Shown here: positions 34,497 to 45,214 of the stretch, piece after piece
How positions within the stretch are numbered: position 1 is the first letter of the stretch
Layout of the letters: every line of letters begins with the position of its first letter
Source of the DNA: Tremella fuciformis
Taxonomy: Eukaryota; Basidiomycota; Tremellomycetes; Tremellales; Tremellaceae
Assembly (NCBI GenBank): GCA_032768795.1
Contig: CP136496.1
Location: 1,550,001 to 1,614,000 of the forward strand
Direction of reading: 5' to 3'
Length of the DNA: 64,000 nucleotides
Notes under the pieces: model-generated
The model's input: only the letters and a program-made list of their open reading frames with translations
What the model was told of the DNA's origin: nothing
The model's database searches: none
Made by a program: the position numbers and the translations under genes

Positions 34497-35786
34497 ATGG
34501 TCGTTGAGGCTATATGGAAGTATCTCTTCCCTTCTAGTGGTGATTCGCCGCTCGACCTGGCGACCTTGAAGACATGGGAACCCACAAGAGTACTGTCAGA
34601 GAGTAAGTCCAGCCTAACGCCCATCTCGTCAGCCGCCATACGCTGCGAATACTCGTGGTGGCCAGAGCTTCAGCTCACAGCGCAGGCCAAATCTCGACCT
34701 TCCTCCTGGGCAAGCTCAGAGGTCAAGATGCCATTGTGCACCTCCAGCGGACGAGTATCACCGCTGATACGGCCAATGAGCTTGTGGCAGGCGGGTTTGG
34801 CAGTCTGAACGTCTTCCTCGAGAACCGTCCGGTGAGCTCCCATCTTCTGCAGGAGCACCTGTCGGCTGATCTTGCAGTACTTCTCGGCGCATGCCTGGCT
34901 CGCTCGACCATGGACCGGGACTACTCCGCCCGACGTACAGGTCAAAGTCATCTGGCCTGCGACGGCGACGCACATCAAGAAGTACGCCAAGCAAGAGAGG
35001 GTGATGGTACGCGAGACACCGGAGCTGTACAGAAATGTTGTTGTTCCGTATATTGAGTCTTTCCCGCCGGACAGGCTAGACTGGTCAGTCACCCTGGGCA
35101 GGGATCGTCCCCCGTTTGGACCACCGAGGCTGACCTCAGGGTGTACAACATCCTAGATGGGAAGAAAGAGGCCGAGCGGGTCTTGTACAGCGATACGGAT
35201 CCCGAGACTGGATTCACGATCATACCCGATCTCAAATGGGATCAGACGTCCATGCCGGCTTTGGTAGGCCTGTCTGCTCGACCGCTCAAAAGAGGGTTGA
35301 CCATGGAGTACCTTTCTGTGCTCGTCCGCACCCGAACTATCAGAACTCTGCGAGACCTGAAGAAGGTCCATCTACCTCTGCTCAAGGCTATACAGACAGA
35401 GACTCGCCGAGTTGTGCAAGAGAAGTTCGGGGTAGCTGGGAACAAGATCCGCCTTTTCGTCCACTACCAGCCGTCCTACTGTGAGTCGCCATCAGCGAGG
35501 TGCATTCACCTACTTATGTGCAGACCACTTCCACGTACATGTGGTGCACATTGACCATGAGTGCTTGGCGGGAATGATGGTCGGACAGGCGCACATGCTG
35601 GACGACCTCATCTCTCTCGTCAGTCTGAGAACCATCACCCGACATGAGGCTGTTGCTAACGCTCAGCTCGAGCTCTCGCCTGAAGCTCCCCAGCCGACAC
35701 TGCTGGAACGTGCGAGCTTCACTTATGCCATTGGCGTCGAGCATGGCCTATATGCCGGCTTCATCACACACGGCCTAGCTTCCTAA
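34497..35786 (+). CDS. DCS1: Scavenger mRNA-decapping enzyme DcpS, 341 aa (copy 1)
   Basis: Exons 34497-34602, 34674-34831, 34878-35083, 35140-35480, 35524-35618, 35667-35786. The N-terminal dimerisation part carries STFLLGKLRGQDAIVHLQRT. The catalytic part has IIPDLKWDQ, RDLKKVHLPLLKAIQTET, and the HIT-type triad in HYQPSYYHFHVHVVHIDHE around residues 265-283, where the middle His is nucleophilic. DcpS hydrolyses the cap left after 3-prime to 5-prime mRNA decay, in cytosol and nucleus. The first intron has two possible in-frame acceptors; I used TTCAG at 34671-34673. A second DcpS lies at 47170-48609 with the same order of motifs and largely matching intron positions. Confidence 0.85.
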
Positions 35787-36201
35787 GAGATCGCCGCTGG
35801 TGGAGCCGAATCAGACCTCCCGGCAGACGGTCAGTGCCTTTGGGCTTTCCCGACCATCTTGTGCATACTTACAACCGTTTGCTGCTGAACCTGGGTCGCC
35901 TGCGCCTGCGGGTCCAAGTGCAGGCTGTGACATTCTGTGCAGCTCCTACCGCATCTGTGCATATGCCGGTCACTTCCGTGATGCCTTGCTCTATACTATG
36001 CATGCTGCACTCCTCTACTCTTCCAGGCGACTGGTCTTCCAATTCTAACATCCTAATTCGTCCACCGGACTTCGGAGCCTCCACCACGCTAGTCCACCCC
36101 GAAGCAAATCATGGCCGGAACCCCAGGTCGCGACCTGTGCAGCGCCTCTCGCTCATCACATAGCATCGGATCTGCCTTGCACGAGCCAAGAGCGCGTGAG
36201 G
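35787..36201. other. Intergenic spacer, 415 bp
   Basis: Between DCS1 and the P450 gene, both plus strand. No gene seen; contains the P450 promoter by position. Confidence 0.4.
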
Positions 36202-37991
36202 ATGCTCTCGATAATCATAGCAGCTGTCTTCTTCGCGCTCTTGCTCTTTCGACGATGGTATTTATGCCGTCCCCGCGATGGACCAGACGGGTCTCCTCTC
36301 CCTCCGCGGATGCCGGACTGGTTGCCATTCATCGGCAACGCCTTCAGTCTGACCGTCGGCGACGCCTTCTGGGACGCAGCTTTGTACGTGAAGAACAGAG
36401 ATACGACGAGACTCGCTAAGACAAAGACGGAAGCACGGTCCCGCGGTCAAGATTCTCGCGATGGGCACTGAAAGAACATACGTTTCGACCGCTCCGGTCT
36501 GTCCCATCTGCAAGCCGTATCGCGCACAGCTGACGCGTGTACAGCTCATCAACCTGGTCTACAAGCGGTCACAAGCATTGTCGGCCCTTTCCTCGATACC
36601 CTCGGTGGCCGGCTGACTTTCAGTGACTTCTGGTTTTTCCGCAAGTCGTACCAGGTCACGGCGTTCGGCATGGTACGGCTCTTCTGTGTCCGAAGGAGCA
36701 CGACTGAATGCGACAGGATCACAAGAACTCGTTCTCTCCAGCGATGAACGATCAGCTTTTCCCAGCGCATCACAAGGCTATGCAGCCGGGAGCAATCGTT
36801 GATGCTATCCATCGGTATGCCGGCAGCTTGGAGGAAGAGCTCGGATCGCTCTTGTCTGGTCTAGGCGAAGAAGGGCAAGAGGTCGACCTCGAGTCTACTG
36901 TGTTCAGTATCATTGTAGGTCGTCTCCCTGCATCATAAAGGCGTCCCATCGACGCATAGTACACCGCCTCGACCAAGGCGTTCTTCTCTCCATCGTTTCC
37001 CGCAGCCAAGACATTGCAGCCATTCAAAGATTTCGACAAGATCATTTCGCTCCTCTTCTTGGGCACTCTGCCTCGAGTGGTTTTACGACCCATACTTGGG
37101 ATGCGTGACAAGCTCTTGGATCTAATGGAAGAATGGTATCGTCATGCATCCAAACACGACCTGGAGAACATGTCGGCGGCATGCAAGGTCATGATGGACA
37201 TACACGCGGATGAGGGATGGAAGGACCGAGACGCGGTCACGCTACTCCTAGCTGAACTCTGGGCGCTCAGTGCCAATGCTCCATACGGTCAGCTCTTTTT
37301 GCTAGGGGCAGCCAAAGTCAGCTGATGTGCAGCTGGTATATGGACCGTGCTCGAGGTGATGCGCCGCCCGGCGCTCCTGGAGCAAGTACGACAAGAGGTC
37401 GACGCGGTAGTCTCGCTCCTCGATCCTCCGGAGCTATCGACGCTGCTGCGTCTGGCCCAGCCAGAGATCGTCGCCGCTTTACCGACGATCAACGCGTGTT
37501 TTCAGGAGACCCTGCGGTTCCACACCTCGTCGTTTTCTCTCCGGCGGGTCGTCGAGGATGTCCGGCTACCCGTGTCGTCTGACGAAGGCCAGCGGGACAT
37601 CTTGCTGCCAAAGGGATCAGAGGTCGTCTGTGTTGGCCGGCCGAGTCAGATCTCCAAAGCCGACTGGGGCGCCGATGCGGATGTGTGGGACCACACTCGT
37701 TGGTTGGACATGGAACGGCCGAAAGGCTCGATGTACAGTTTTGGCGGGGGCGTGTCCATGGTGCGTCGGGTTCTCCCTCAGCAGAACTGCAACTGACAAT
37801 AGCAGTGTGAAGGCCGCCACTTTGCTTCGGCAGAGATATTGACATTTGTCTCGGCGTGGATCTCAATGGCGGATGTGTCGATAGTCGAGGGGAAGGATGA
37901 CCTGCGGCCTGATCTGCGACGGGTCGGCCTGGGGGTGTTTCAGCCGGTAGGCAAGACGTCCGTGCGACTGAGGAGGAGACGGAAAGTATGA
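36202..37991 (+). CDS. Cytochrome P450 (CYP7/CYP8-like clan), 491 aa
   Basis: Exons 36202-36383, 36427-36496, 36545-36579, 36624-36672, 36717-36914, 36960-37287, 37333-37760, 37806-37991. An N-terminal membrane anchor (MLSIIIAAVFFALLLF) precedes PPRMPDWLPFIGNAFSL. The ExxR pair is in FQETLRF, and the haem loop is FGGGVSMCEGRHFA with ligand Cys431. The I-helix reads LWALSANAPYAGIWTVLEV, lacking the usual acid-Thr pair, as in CYP7/CYP8-type enzymes such as prostacyclin synthase and sterol hydroxylases. The substrate is unknown; endoplasmic-reticulum location is inferred from the anchor. The 44-nt intron 36580-36623 was placed to keep VYKRSQAF joined to FWFFRKSYQVTAFGM. Confidence 0.85.
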
Positions 37992-38027
37992 GTCTGGCGA
38001 TGTCCCCTCGGCTTCTCTCGCCTCGTC

Positions 38028-38500
38028 CATCATGTCCCATCATGTACCTTCGTGTCCCCTCTCGTCCCCTCCCAGCTCCTCACGTCCCATTTTGTCCCAT
38101 CTTGGTCCATTTTGTCCCATCTTGTCCCCCAACTTGTCCCATCGTGTCCCATCATGTTCCGCATTGTCCCATTTTGTCCCCCAACTTGTCCCATCTTGTC
38201 CCATCTTGTCCCCCATCTTGTCCCATCTTGTCCCATCTTGTCCCATCTTGTCCCCCATCTTGTCCCATCGTGTCCCATCATGTACCGCATTGTCCCATTT
38301 TGTCCCCCAACTTGTCCCAACTTGTCCCATTTGTCCCATTTCGTCCCTCAGCTTGTCCCATCGTGTCCCGCATTTGTCCCATCGTGTCCCGCATCTGTCC
38401 CATCGTATCTCAAATTGTCCCATTCTGTCTCATCTTGTTCCATTACATCTCAAAATGTCCCCCTCTTGCCCCCTCTTTGTCCCCTCTGGTCTCGTTTGGT
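38028..38500. repeat. GTCCC minisatellite, more than 30 imperfect copies
   Basis: The plus strand repeats a roughly 10-bp unit TTGTCCCATC, with variants TTGTCCCCCAAC and GTGTCCCGCA. Homogeneous runs occur at 38195-38265. A longer block containing CATCATGTNCCGCATTG recurs at about 126 bp, showing higher-order duplication. The complement is G-rich (GGGACAAGAT repeated), giving spaced GGG triplets able to form G-quadruplexes. It starts about 37 bp after the P450 stop codon, so it may lie in the transcribed 3-prime UTR. Open frames across it are an effect of the repeat. Confidence 0.9.
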
Positions 38501-38679
38501 CCTACCTCGCGTCCCCTGCTGGCAAATGGACTCTCACGAAACTCGTGGCTCGGCGATGACCCAGCAAATGACGATCTCCGACAGTGCAATCTGCATATCC
38601 TGACACTCTGATGTTCTGACAATCTGATGACTTCTCCCAACAATTCCGCCTGCACCATCGAATACGTACAGACCGACAA
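38501..38679. other. Non-repetitive spacer after the minisatellite
   Basis: About 180 bp with no gene; it separates the array from the stop codon of the next minus-strand gene. Confidence 0.4.
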
Positions 38680-39132
38680 CTAGTAGGTCGTCTTGTAGAA
38701 GCCGTGCGGAAAGGACCGACCGAAGGGGTTCATCTTACCGACAAAGCCGCCAAGCTCAGGCTTGAGCGGCATCTGCTCTCAGATCTCCCCCACACCGGGA
38801 CCCATCGTCGATGTCTGACGGTGTTGAGAGGCGACACTCACCGGCCCATACTTCGGCCAGCCATAGTTGAACCTCTCCCCGCCCACACCTCCAAAATACC
38901 CATTTCCCCTCCCCTCACGCATAGCCACCATCGCCGGCACCTCTCCCCACGCACCCGGCACGCCTGGCGGCGCGAACGGGTGGCCGGTCGGGAACTCCAT
39001 GGGGACGTGACCCCAGTAGCCTGTGGAATGCCCGCCTGATGAGAGCCCCAGGTGCGGTCCGTTCAGGTTGCCGTTTGGGAAGAAGGAGGCGCCGGGGTAG
39101 GTGGACATGAATGGGTGGATGGCGAATGCCAT
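38680..39132 (-). CDS. Small Gly/Pro/aromatic-rich protein, 127 aa, unrecognised
   Basis: Exons 39132-38842 and 38772-38680, intron 69 nt (GTGAGT donor, GAGCAG acceptor). A start eight codons upstream (39156) is also possible. The product is rich in Gly, Pro, Phe, Tyr and His (HPFMSTYPGASFFPNGNLNG, then FGGVGGERFNYGWPKYGP) and ends basic (FGRSFPHGFYKTTY). There is no signal peptide, membrane segment or known domain. Such composition occurs in small stress-related or condensate-forming proteins; that is speculation here. The same-strand neighbour upstream also encodes a Gly/Met-rich protein. Confidence 0.5.
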
Positions 39133-39471
39133 TTTGCTGCGATTGGCGATACTCAAAGGCTTGTGAGGCTGGTTGACGAGTTGAGGTGTGTGAGTGCTGG
39201 TGTGAGAGTGAGAAACATTGAGTGAGTAGAGTGAGTTTCGTCAAGAGGCGTTGGACCTCGGCTGCGAAGGACAAAGGAGTCATCTTGACCAAGCTGCGTC
39301 ATACCGAGTGTACGAGCGAATACCTTTGACTTCTGAGGGCGGTGGCTCTGAGCAGCATAGCCAAGAGTGCTGTACAGGTATAGGTCTACTGGGACATCGC
39401 ACTGCCAGAGTCTAGCAACTCAACCGAGCCTCCGCTTGATTTTACAGATCCACACGCCTCACTCCCTATTA
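39133..39471. other. Intergenic spacer, 339 bp
   Basis: Promoter side of the small Gly/Pro-rich gene and downstream of the DUF3759-like gene. No gene or site recognised. Confidence 0.4.
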
Positions 39472-41366
39472 TCACATGTACCGCTGGCCGCCATAGCCCC
39501 ACATGTGCCTCTGCGGCCCACCGGGAAACGTCGGGTTGGCCATCTGGTCAATGGGCTGGTTCCCCCACGCCACGCCCGATTGCGCGCCGTACGTGTACGG
39601 GTGCATGCCCTGCTCGTCAGCTCTCTCCTCCGATGTTGTAAGTAGGGAAAGCTGACTGGCGCCGCCTGGGACTCGCCCATCCCCATCCCTCCGCCCATGG
39701 GCACCACGCCCATCTGCAAAGGCACGCCACCCTGGCCCATCGCGCCAGGCATGCCCATCGCGCCGTACCCCGGCTGCGCCATGCCCATACCTGGCATCCC
39801 GCCCATCCCCATCTGGCCCATGCCCATCTGACCAGGCATCTGGCCCATTCCCATTTGACCGGGCATCTGGTTCATGCCCATCTGGCCTTGCATCTGATTC
39901 GGCATCATGCCGGGTCCGCCACCTCCGCCGGGCATCATGGGCGTCATGCCGGGCTGCTGACCTCCGTAGCCTGCCATTCAGCCGACTCACTTCGACTGAC
40001 AAGTTCAGACTGACGGTACGCGCCTGACAAGCGGCGCCGGCGCGAGTCGTTCGAGGCGTCGGAATCGTCGTCTCCCATGTACCCCGAGTTGCGGTGGTGA
40101 TGATGGTGCCCGGACCCTACCAGACCATAGTGCTTGCATGAGCACGCGCGATCTGTATACGAACAAGACTCACCCGGTCAAAGAGCCACTTGGCCGTTGC
40201 GGCGGCATACTGGGCGGCTTCTTCAGTGTTCGCCCTTGGGTGGCGAGGAGAGATGGCGTCCCACAGCCGGAACACTGCCGTCAGCACCTATTTCGTGAGG
40301 TTCGGCTAGCTTACGCTCGGCCACTGCCAGACCGACGAGACGCTCCCGATTTTCGGAAGAGGGATACGAGTGGTACTGCGAATAATGGTCGCGATCCCAG
40401 TATCTGTCTCTGAGCTATTTCCAAGCTGGAACAAGGGTGGACTCGCAGGTAGGCCTGGTAAGCCGCCGCGCCTCCGAGCTGCTTGTTGTTCGCCTCTTCG
40501 CCCATGTTGAGCGAGTACACACGGCGGTGCGCATCGCGCGCGGCCTCTTCTGACAAGTGGCGGTTCGAGAAGAAATTGGTCAGCGTGGAGATCTGCCGAC
40601 ATTAGCGCACGGATCGGCCCGCGAGGGCAGAGTGACACACGATATTGTCGAAGAAGCTTCGGTCCAGTCGCTCGCCGCCATACTGCGCGTTCGCCTGGAG
40701 ATGAGCTTGATTCGGAGGAGCATGGAGAGACTTGCGATTTCCCAAGGGGTCCAATTGGCCTCCGGGCGATAAGACAGGGTGGGAAGATTATACTCGTAGC
40801 CCTGGCCATCAGCTGCTCATCTCATCATGGTATGGAGGACTGACGAGATTGCGGTACGCCTGGCCGTAATTGCCCATCGGCATACCGCCCATTGGCCCCA
40901 TCCCACTCATTCCGCTCATCCCCATGCCCCCCATGCCGCCCATGGCCGCCGCCTGCGCCTGAGCTTGCGCTTGCGCCTGCGGGCCCATCATTCCCATGCC
41001 GCCCATACCCATCATCCCCGGCTGCTGCATCCCCATACCCATGCCCATTCCTCCGCCTCCGCCCATCGGCATGCCCCCGCCGCCAGGCATCATCATGGGG
41101 TTGGGGTTCATCATGCCCTGCGGGCCCATGCCCATCTGGCCCATGGGCATCCCGCCCTGCATCATGTACGGGTTCATCCCTCCGTACGACGCGCCGTACG
41201 AAGCGGAAGATGCGTAAGGGTATGAGTACGGGTACGGGTAAGACGTGTTGGGCGGATTCGTCTGGGGGGGCAGCGGGCGATACGAGTAGGGCGAGGGTGA
41301 GAAGGCGTGTCGCCTAGAGCGGGGCGTTGCGGGTCGGCTGGCGTAGTATTGATACGCTGTCTGCAT
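39472..41366 (-). CDS. CipC/DUF3759-like domain protein with Met/Gly/Gln-rich flanks, 517 aa
   Basis: Exons 41366-40845, 40801-40736, 40694-40641, 40592-40447, 40409-40315, 40274-40174, 40132-40015, 39970-39657, 39609-39472. Both ends are low complexity: GMGMGMGMQQPGMMGMGGM in the N-part and MGQMPGQMGMGQMGMGG in the C-part. The middle (about 180-335) reads LPTLSYRPEANWTPWEIANA, LGGAAAYQAYLDRYWDRDHY, ENRERLVGLAVAELFRLWD and AAQYAAATAKWLFDRHYG, resembling the helical repeat of CipC/DUF3759 stress-responsive fungal proteins. It is followed by a pentahistidine, acidic and RRRRL segment. Two introns (40695-40735, 40410-40446) need GC donors. The function is unknown; family membership is moderate. 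Confidence 0.65.
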
Positions 41367-41714
41367 GCGTTGGGCTCAAGGAAGGCGGGGCGCGGCGAGG
41401 CGTCAGACTTCGTTGGTAGAGGGCGTGGCGGGACAAGGGAGGGTTGGTGGCGAAGGCTGACGGCGAGTCGGGTCTTGCTTCTGGCTCGGCACGAGGGTAT
41501 ACCAGCGGGGTATCTATCTGTCGGCAGACTTGAGTGACCACGACTCGCAGAGAGGACAAGAGGGGATGAGAACCAAAAGGCCCCTCTTGCGAGTGAAAAG
41601 CTGATGAGACGCGAGGACAAAGCGCACAGCCATCACCATCATCATCAGTCTCAGGGCGTACAAGGGTCCTTTGGCTCACACAACACATCAGTACCTCAGT
41701 ACCTCTGCCCAAAA
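41367..41714. other. Intergenic spacer, 348 bp
   Basis: Upstream of the DUF3759-like gene and downstream of the next minus-strand gene. Nothing recognised. Confidence 0.4.
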
Positions 41715-42961
41715 TCACAATGCATGCGAAGAACGAGACCGAACACCCAGCGAAGCGCCTCGAGGCGGACGTGGGATCGGCATATGGAGTACAGGCTCGG
41801 CGATAGCAGTAGTCGGTGCAGGCTGCACGATTGACAAAGTCGGACGGGCCTGAGTAACATAAGACGAAGGCGCAGCGCTTGACTGAGAATAGATGGACAT
41901 GGTCGGAGCCGGCGCGGGGCCTGGCGGGTGATAAGCCTGCTCTGGTGGGTGCGGGGGCGTATAAGCTTGTGCTTGAGTCAACGAGTACGCCACGCTGCCG
42001 CTCATGGTCGGCGTCGACCGCGAGGACGGTGCAGAGTGTATGGACCATCCGTTCGGGCCGGATGGAGTCCACGAGCCTGTTGCTGAAGCAGAAGTCGACG
42101 CAAACGAGTTCGAGTACGAGCGCGGGGGCTGGAAAGGGCGGGTATGGGACGCAGACGCTTCTTGCGATGCGTGAGAGGGATGAGTCGTAGTTGTCGACAA
42201 TGAGTCGAGTGAGTAGTGCGGCATGGGACCGGGCGGCAGAGGGGACGGGAACTGAAACGAACTGGCAGGCGAAGCGAATGCCGTTTTACTGCGAGCAGCG
42301 CCTGCATCAGGGGTAGTCGCGGCGGCAAGCGCGTCGCCAGTCGTGCTCGCCACAGGGGCAGATGCCGATCGGGCATGAGTAATGGGCGGCTGACTGGCCA
42401 GAGGAGAGCGCGGCAAGGCTTGTACTTCCTTGCGCGACTTTTTGAGCAGCTTCTTCCTCCTGCTCTTGGAAGACGGGGTACTTGGCGAGTTGGGTGCCGG
42501 TATGGGTGCCGAGACAGGCGAAGAAAGCTCTGCCTCCTCTTTCGCGGCTTTGGCATATTTAAGGTCTGCCAAATACACTCTCCCGGCTTTGGCGCCGACT
42601 TGGGCGCCGGCCGTAGCGGCGGTCAACTCTTCTGCCGTGTTGCCCTTCTTCGGCTTCTCACGACTGAAGCAAGGGCATTTCGACCTGTCGCCCCTCCAGA
42701 GAAGCCATAGACTGACAACGGTCACGAGTCCAAGCACGCCACCGAGCACGGGGTAGAAGATCTCTGCTGGTCAGCAGTCTGTGACGAGAGAGAGGGTGAC
42801 TGACTGGGATGATTGTCCAGCCAATCGGTGTCTGGGATATCGCTCTGCGGCTGATTGTCGTGTCGGGCTTGGAGTATTCTCATAACGACGAGGAAAGCCG
42901 GTAATTCGACGACATCAGCCGTCAGGAGGGGAGCAGTGGGGGTACGCCCAAGGAGTAGCAA
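41715..42961 (-). CDS. Single-pass membrane protein with long Ser/Pro-rich cytosolic tail, 401 aa
   Basis: Exons 42961-42805 and 42763-41715, intron 41 nt (GTCAGT donor, CTGACCAGCAG acceptor). After a 55-residue N-terminal segment that includes FLVVMRILQARHDNQPQ, one transmembrane helix lies at about 54-78 (YPVLGGVLGLVTVVSLWLLW), followed by RGDRSKCPCF, a Cys pair that may be palmitoylated. The remaining 300 residues are low-complexity Ser/Pro/Ala with basic patches (SKSRRKKLLKKSRKEV). No signal peptide or known domain. The topology (short outside, long inside) resembles fungal plasma-membrane adaptors; the function is unknown. Confidence 0.6.
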
Positions 42962-43307
42962 ACGTCCGTAGTCAAAGTCAGCGATAGATTAGCGATAGAT
43001 TGATAGACGAAATCAGCTAGTAGCTAGTCCATGGGAATACAGAAGTGGAAGGGTGACAAAGACGATTGAGAGACGGAAGGACGTCGTCGATCATCCCTCA
43101 TCTAGCACTGCTCGACAGTCCAGCGGAGGGTGAAAGGCCGAGACGCTTCAAGGACGTTTGAGCGCGTCACCCTTTACTTCCCCTCAGACCCGCCTCTCAA
43201 AGGATACACTGCGCTCGACGTGTCGTCGTTTCAGCCGGGTCGCGGGTGACCAAACTCCGCTCCTTCGGCCGCGTCGTTTCGGTTGCGCGAAGACCTGCTG
43301 ATTGCGG
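42962..43307. other. Intergenic spacer, 346 bp
   Basis: Upstream of the membrane-protein gene, downstream of fRMsr. Contains a short tandem GATAGATTAGCGATAGATT near 42980-43000; no gene seen. Confidence 0.4.
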
Positions 43308-44199
43308 TCAAGAGAAGCTAGACCAGTGGCTCGCGTTGGCGAGGATATCGACCACGCCTTGCAGACCTGCACGGTCGCCTTCATCAAAGGTAGCGAGTAC
43401 AGTCGAGTCGAGGTCGAGGACGCCGATGGTTTGTGCGGTCGATGCTGAAGGGACAGTGAGGGGAAGTACGATCTCTGACTTGGTCTCGCCGTCACATGCT
43501 ACTCTGAGCTTTCTCCAGAATGACAGGAAGACCGAGACGTACCGATGTGTCCTGGAAATGCGTCCACGTCCGGAACAACGACTCCACTGGCTTTGCGGAA
43601 AGCCGTGGCGCAGACACCGGCCCCTGCCGGGTTGATGGTTACACATGCCGGCCGTCCTTGATACGGGCCGAGCACGAGCTGCTCGCCATGGAGTATGTAG
43701 AAGCCTGAACCCCGTCAGATGTGTGCTCAGCCGGTTGAGGGACAGACTCGCCAACCCAGTTGACTACCGGCGAGTGTGCCAGCTCAGAGTGGGTGCCGTA
43801 CAGTGGAGAGGAGATGTAAGCATGGTAGAGCAGCGAGCTCGCCTGAGCGAGGTTGGACACCTTTGAAGATCAGTACGGCTGCATCGCGGTACCACACCGA
43901 GACTGCCGGGCAAAGCGACAAAGCGACGAGACTCGCTGGACGTACCCAAAAAGTCGAGCCGTCCAACAACGCCTCGAGCTGCTCGTGTATATGTCTGTAA
44001 AACTCTTGCTTTCTACATGCGAGTCAGTCCGATATCAGACACAGGCACCTCAGCGTGGCGTGCGAAATACGAAATACCAAAACCAGCCGCCTCTGATCAG
44101 ATCTCATGGGGACATGCTGAGGCTTGGGACGGGGGATGTGTGGGGCTACACGCACGTCGTCACGTCCTGCGGTATCGAGCTCGTATCTGCGTGGGGCAT
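43308..44199 (-). CDS. Free methionine-R-sulfoxide reductase (GAF domain), 190 aa
   Basis: Exons 44199-44156, 44012-43946, 43860-43752, 43704-43543, 43498-43308. The GAF fold of fRMsr is plain: VSNLAQASSLLYHAY, VNWVGFYILHGEQLVLGPYQG, RPACVTINPAGAGVCATAFR, ACDGETKSEIVLPL and IGVLDLDS. The three Cys residues used in catalysis and resolution (PACV, GVCA, ACDG) are all present. The enzyme reduces free Met-R-sulfoxide with thioredoxin, protecting against oxidative damage; the yeast counterpart is YKL069W. The intron 43705-43751 has a GC donor (TTG then GCGAGT). The first intron, 143 nt, is longer than average. Confidence 0.87.
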
Positions 44200-45214
44200 C
44201 GCGATGGCTGGCGTGCTCGTGCTCCCGTTCTCGCTCTCGGTCTCGGGTGGCTCGGGTGTGGTGAGTCTGTGAGAGAGTGGAAGAATGTGTGAGAGAGCGC
44301 TGATAAATTCGCTGAAACGCGTGTCGGGCACCGAGGGATTAGGCGCCGGAACAATCGGCCCGCTTTCCCGTTTGTGGCTTATCTCTTCTCACGTGCTGCG
44401 GCAGTGCATGAAGGTCATGGGGACGACATGCGACGTCCTCGAGACGTCGACGAGCAGTGTGGGATGCATGAACGAGAGTGGTCGTGTGACCTATTGTCGG
44501 GAGGTGTGCCGATCATAGACAGCGACCATCAGCCGAGCCAAAGGGAGGTACGCCCAACTGTTGAATATCTCGTCCGTCGGAGGTGTTCCGATACGACAGC
44601 TTCTCTGCTTTTGCTTCTCCTTCTTGCTGCTCTGCTCAAGTCCGAACGGTCTGAGCGCCAATGCCGAAACGGGCACTGGGACAGTCGACAGGAACAACCC
44701 CCCATCGCGCATGCATAACGCCAACAACGAAAAGATTCGAAAAACATTGCAGGCGATTCGAAATGAACCCAGTAACGCGCGACCTGTTCCGAGCGGTCTG
44801 AGCCGATGGTGGAGGGACCCCTGAGTCGGAGAGCAGCATCTCACTGTTGGTTTCTTGGGTCCTCGTGCAGTAGCATCGACTCGTCGACAGGCAACATGCA
44901 CATCTGGTAAACCCCTGTCGGTCAAACGCAAGCTCATCTCACACAATTGTTTTCGAATGCGGGCGTTTTCGCAGTCTCTCTTGACGACACCACCCAGCTT
45001 ATCGCGCCTCCTTTCTCCCCTCCCCTCCCCCCCATCCCCATCCCCGTCCAATTTGAGACCACACCCAGCCCGACGATATATAACTAGCCAGCTCACCCGC
45101 CTTCCCCCTCTTCAGTACTCCTCTTCCAAACCACACCACCTCTCTTTGCCAGCTTGCTCATCGCGGCGACTACACACTGACACCTCCCCTACTACACCAC
45201 CACCACTAGACAAG
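44200..45214. other. Divergent intergenic region, 1,015 bp
   Basis: The longest gene-free stretch of the window, between fRMsr (minus) and malic enzyme (plus). It holds a C/T-rich tract (about 44998-45050) and a TATA box before the malic enzyme gene. Several minus-strand frames are open here (44491-45096) but have arbitrary composition and no splice or family support. Confidence 0.4.
45077..45083 (+). promoter_or_regulatory. TATA box of the malic enzyme gene
   Basis: TATATAA 132 bp before the ATG, just after a long pyrimidine tract, a common promoter layout for highly expressed fungal genes. Confidence 0.45.

Noticed and set aside
38028..38500. CRISPR-like array of short repeats
   Set aside because: Units are about 10 bp, degenerate and contiguous without unique spacers, and the window is eukaryotic; this is a minisatellite.
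38028..38611. Open frames of about 180-207 aa on both strands across the repeat
   Set aside because: All frames stay open because the repeat lacks stop codons; the composition is only repeat-derived and there is no gene-like context.
44491..45096. Minus-strand 201-aa frame in the malic enzyme promoter
   Set aside because: It runs through a pyrimidine tract and TATA box and shows no protein-like conservation pattern.
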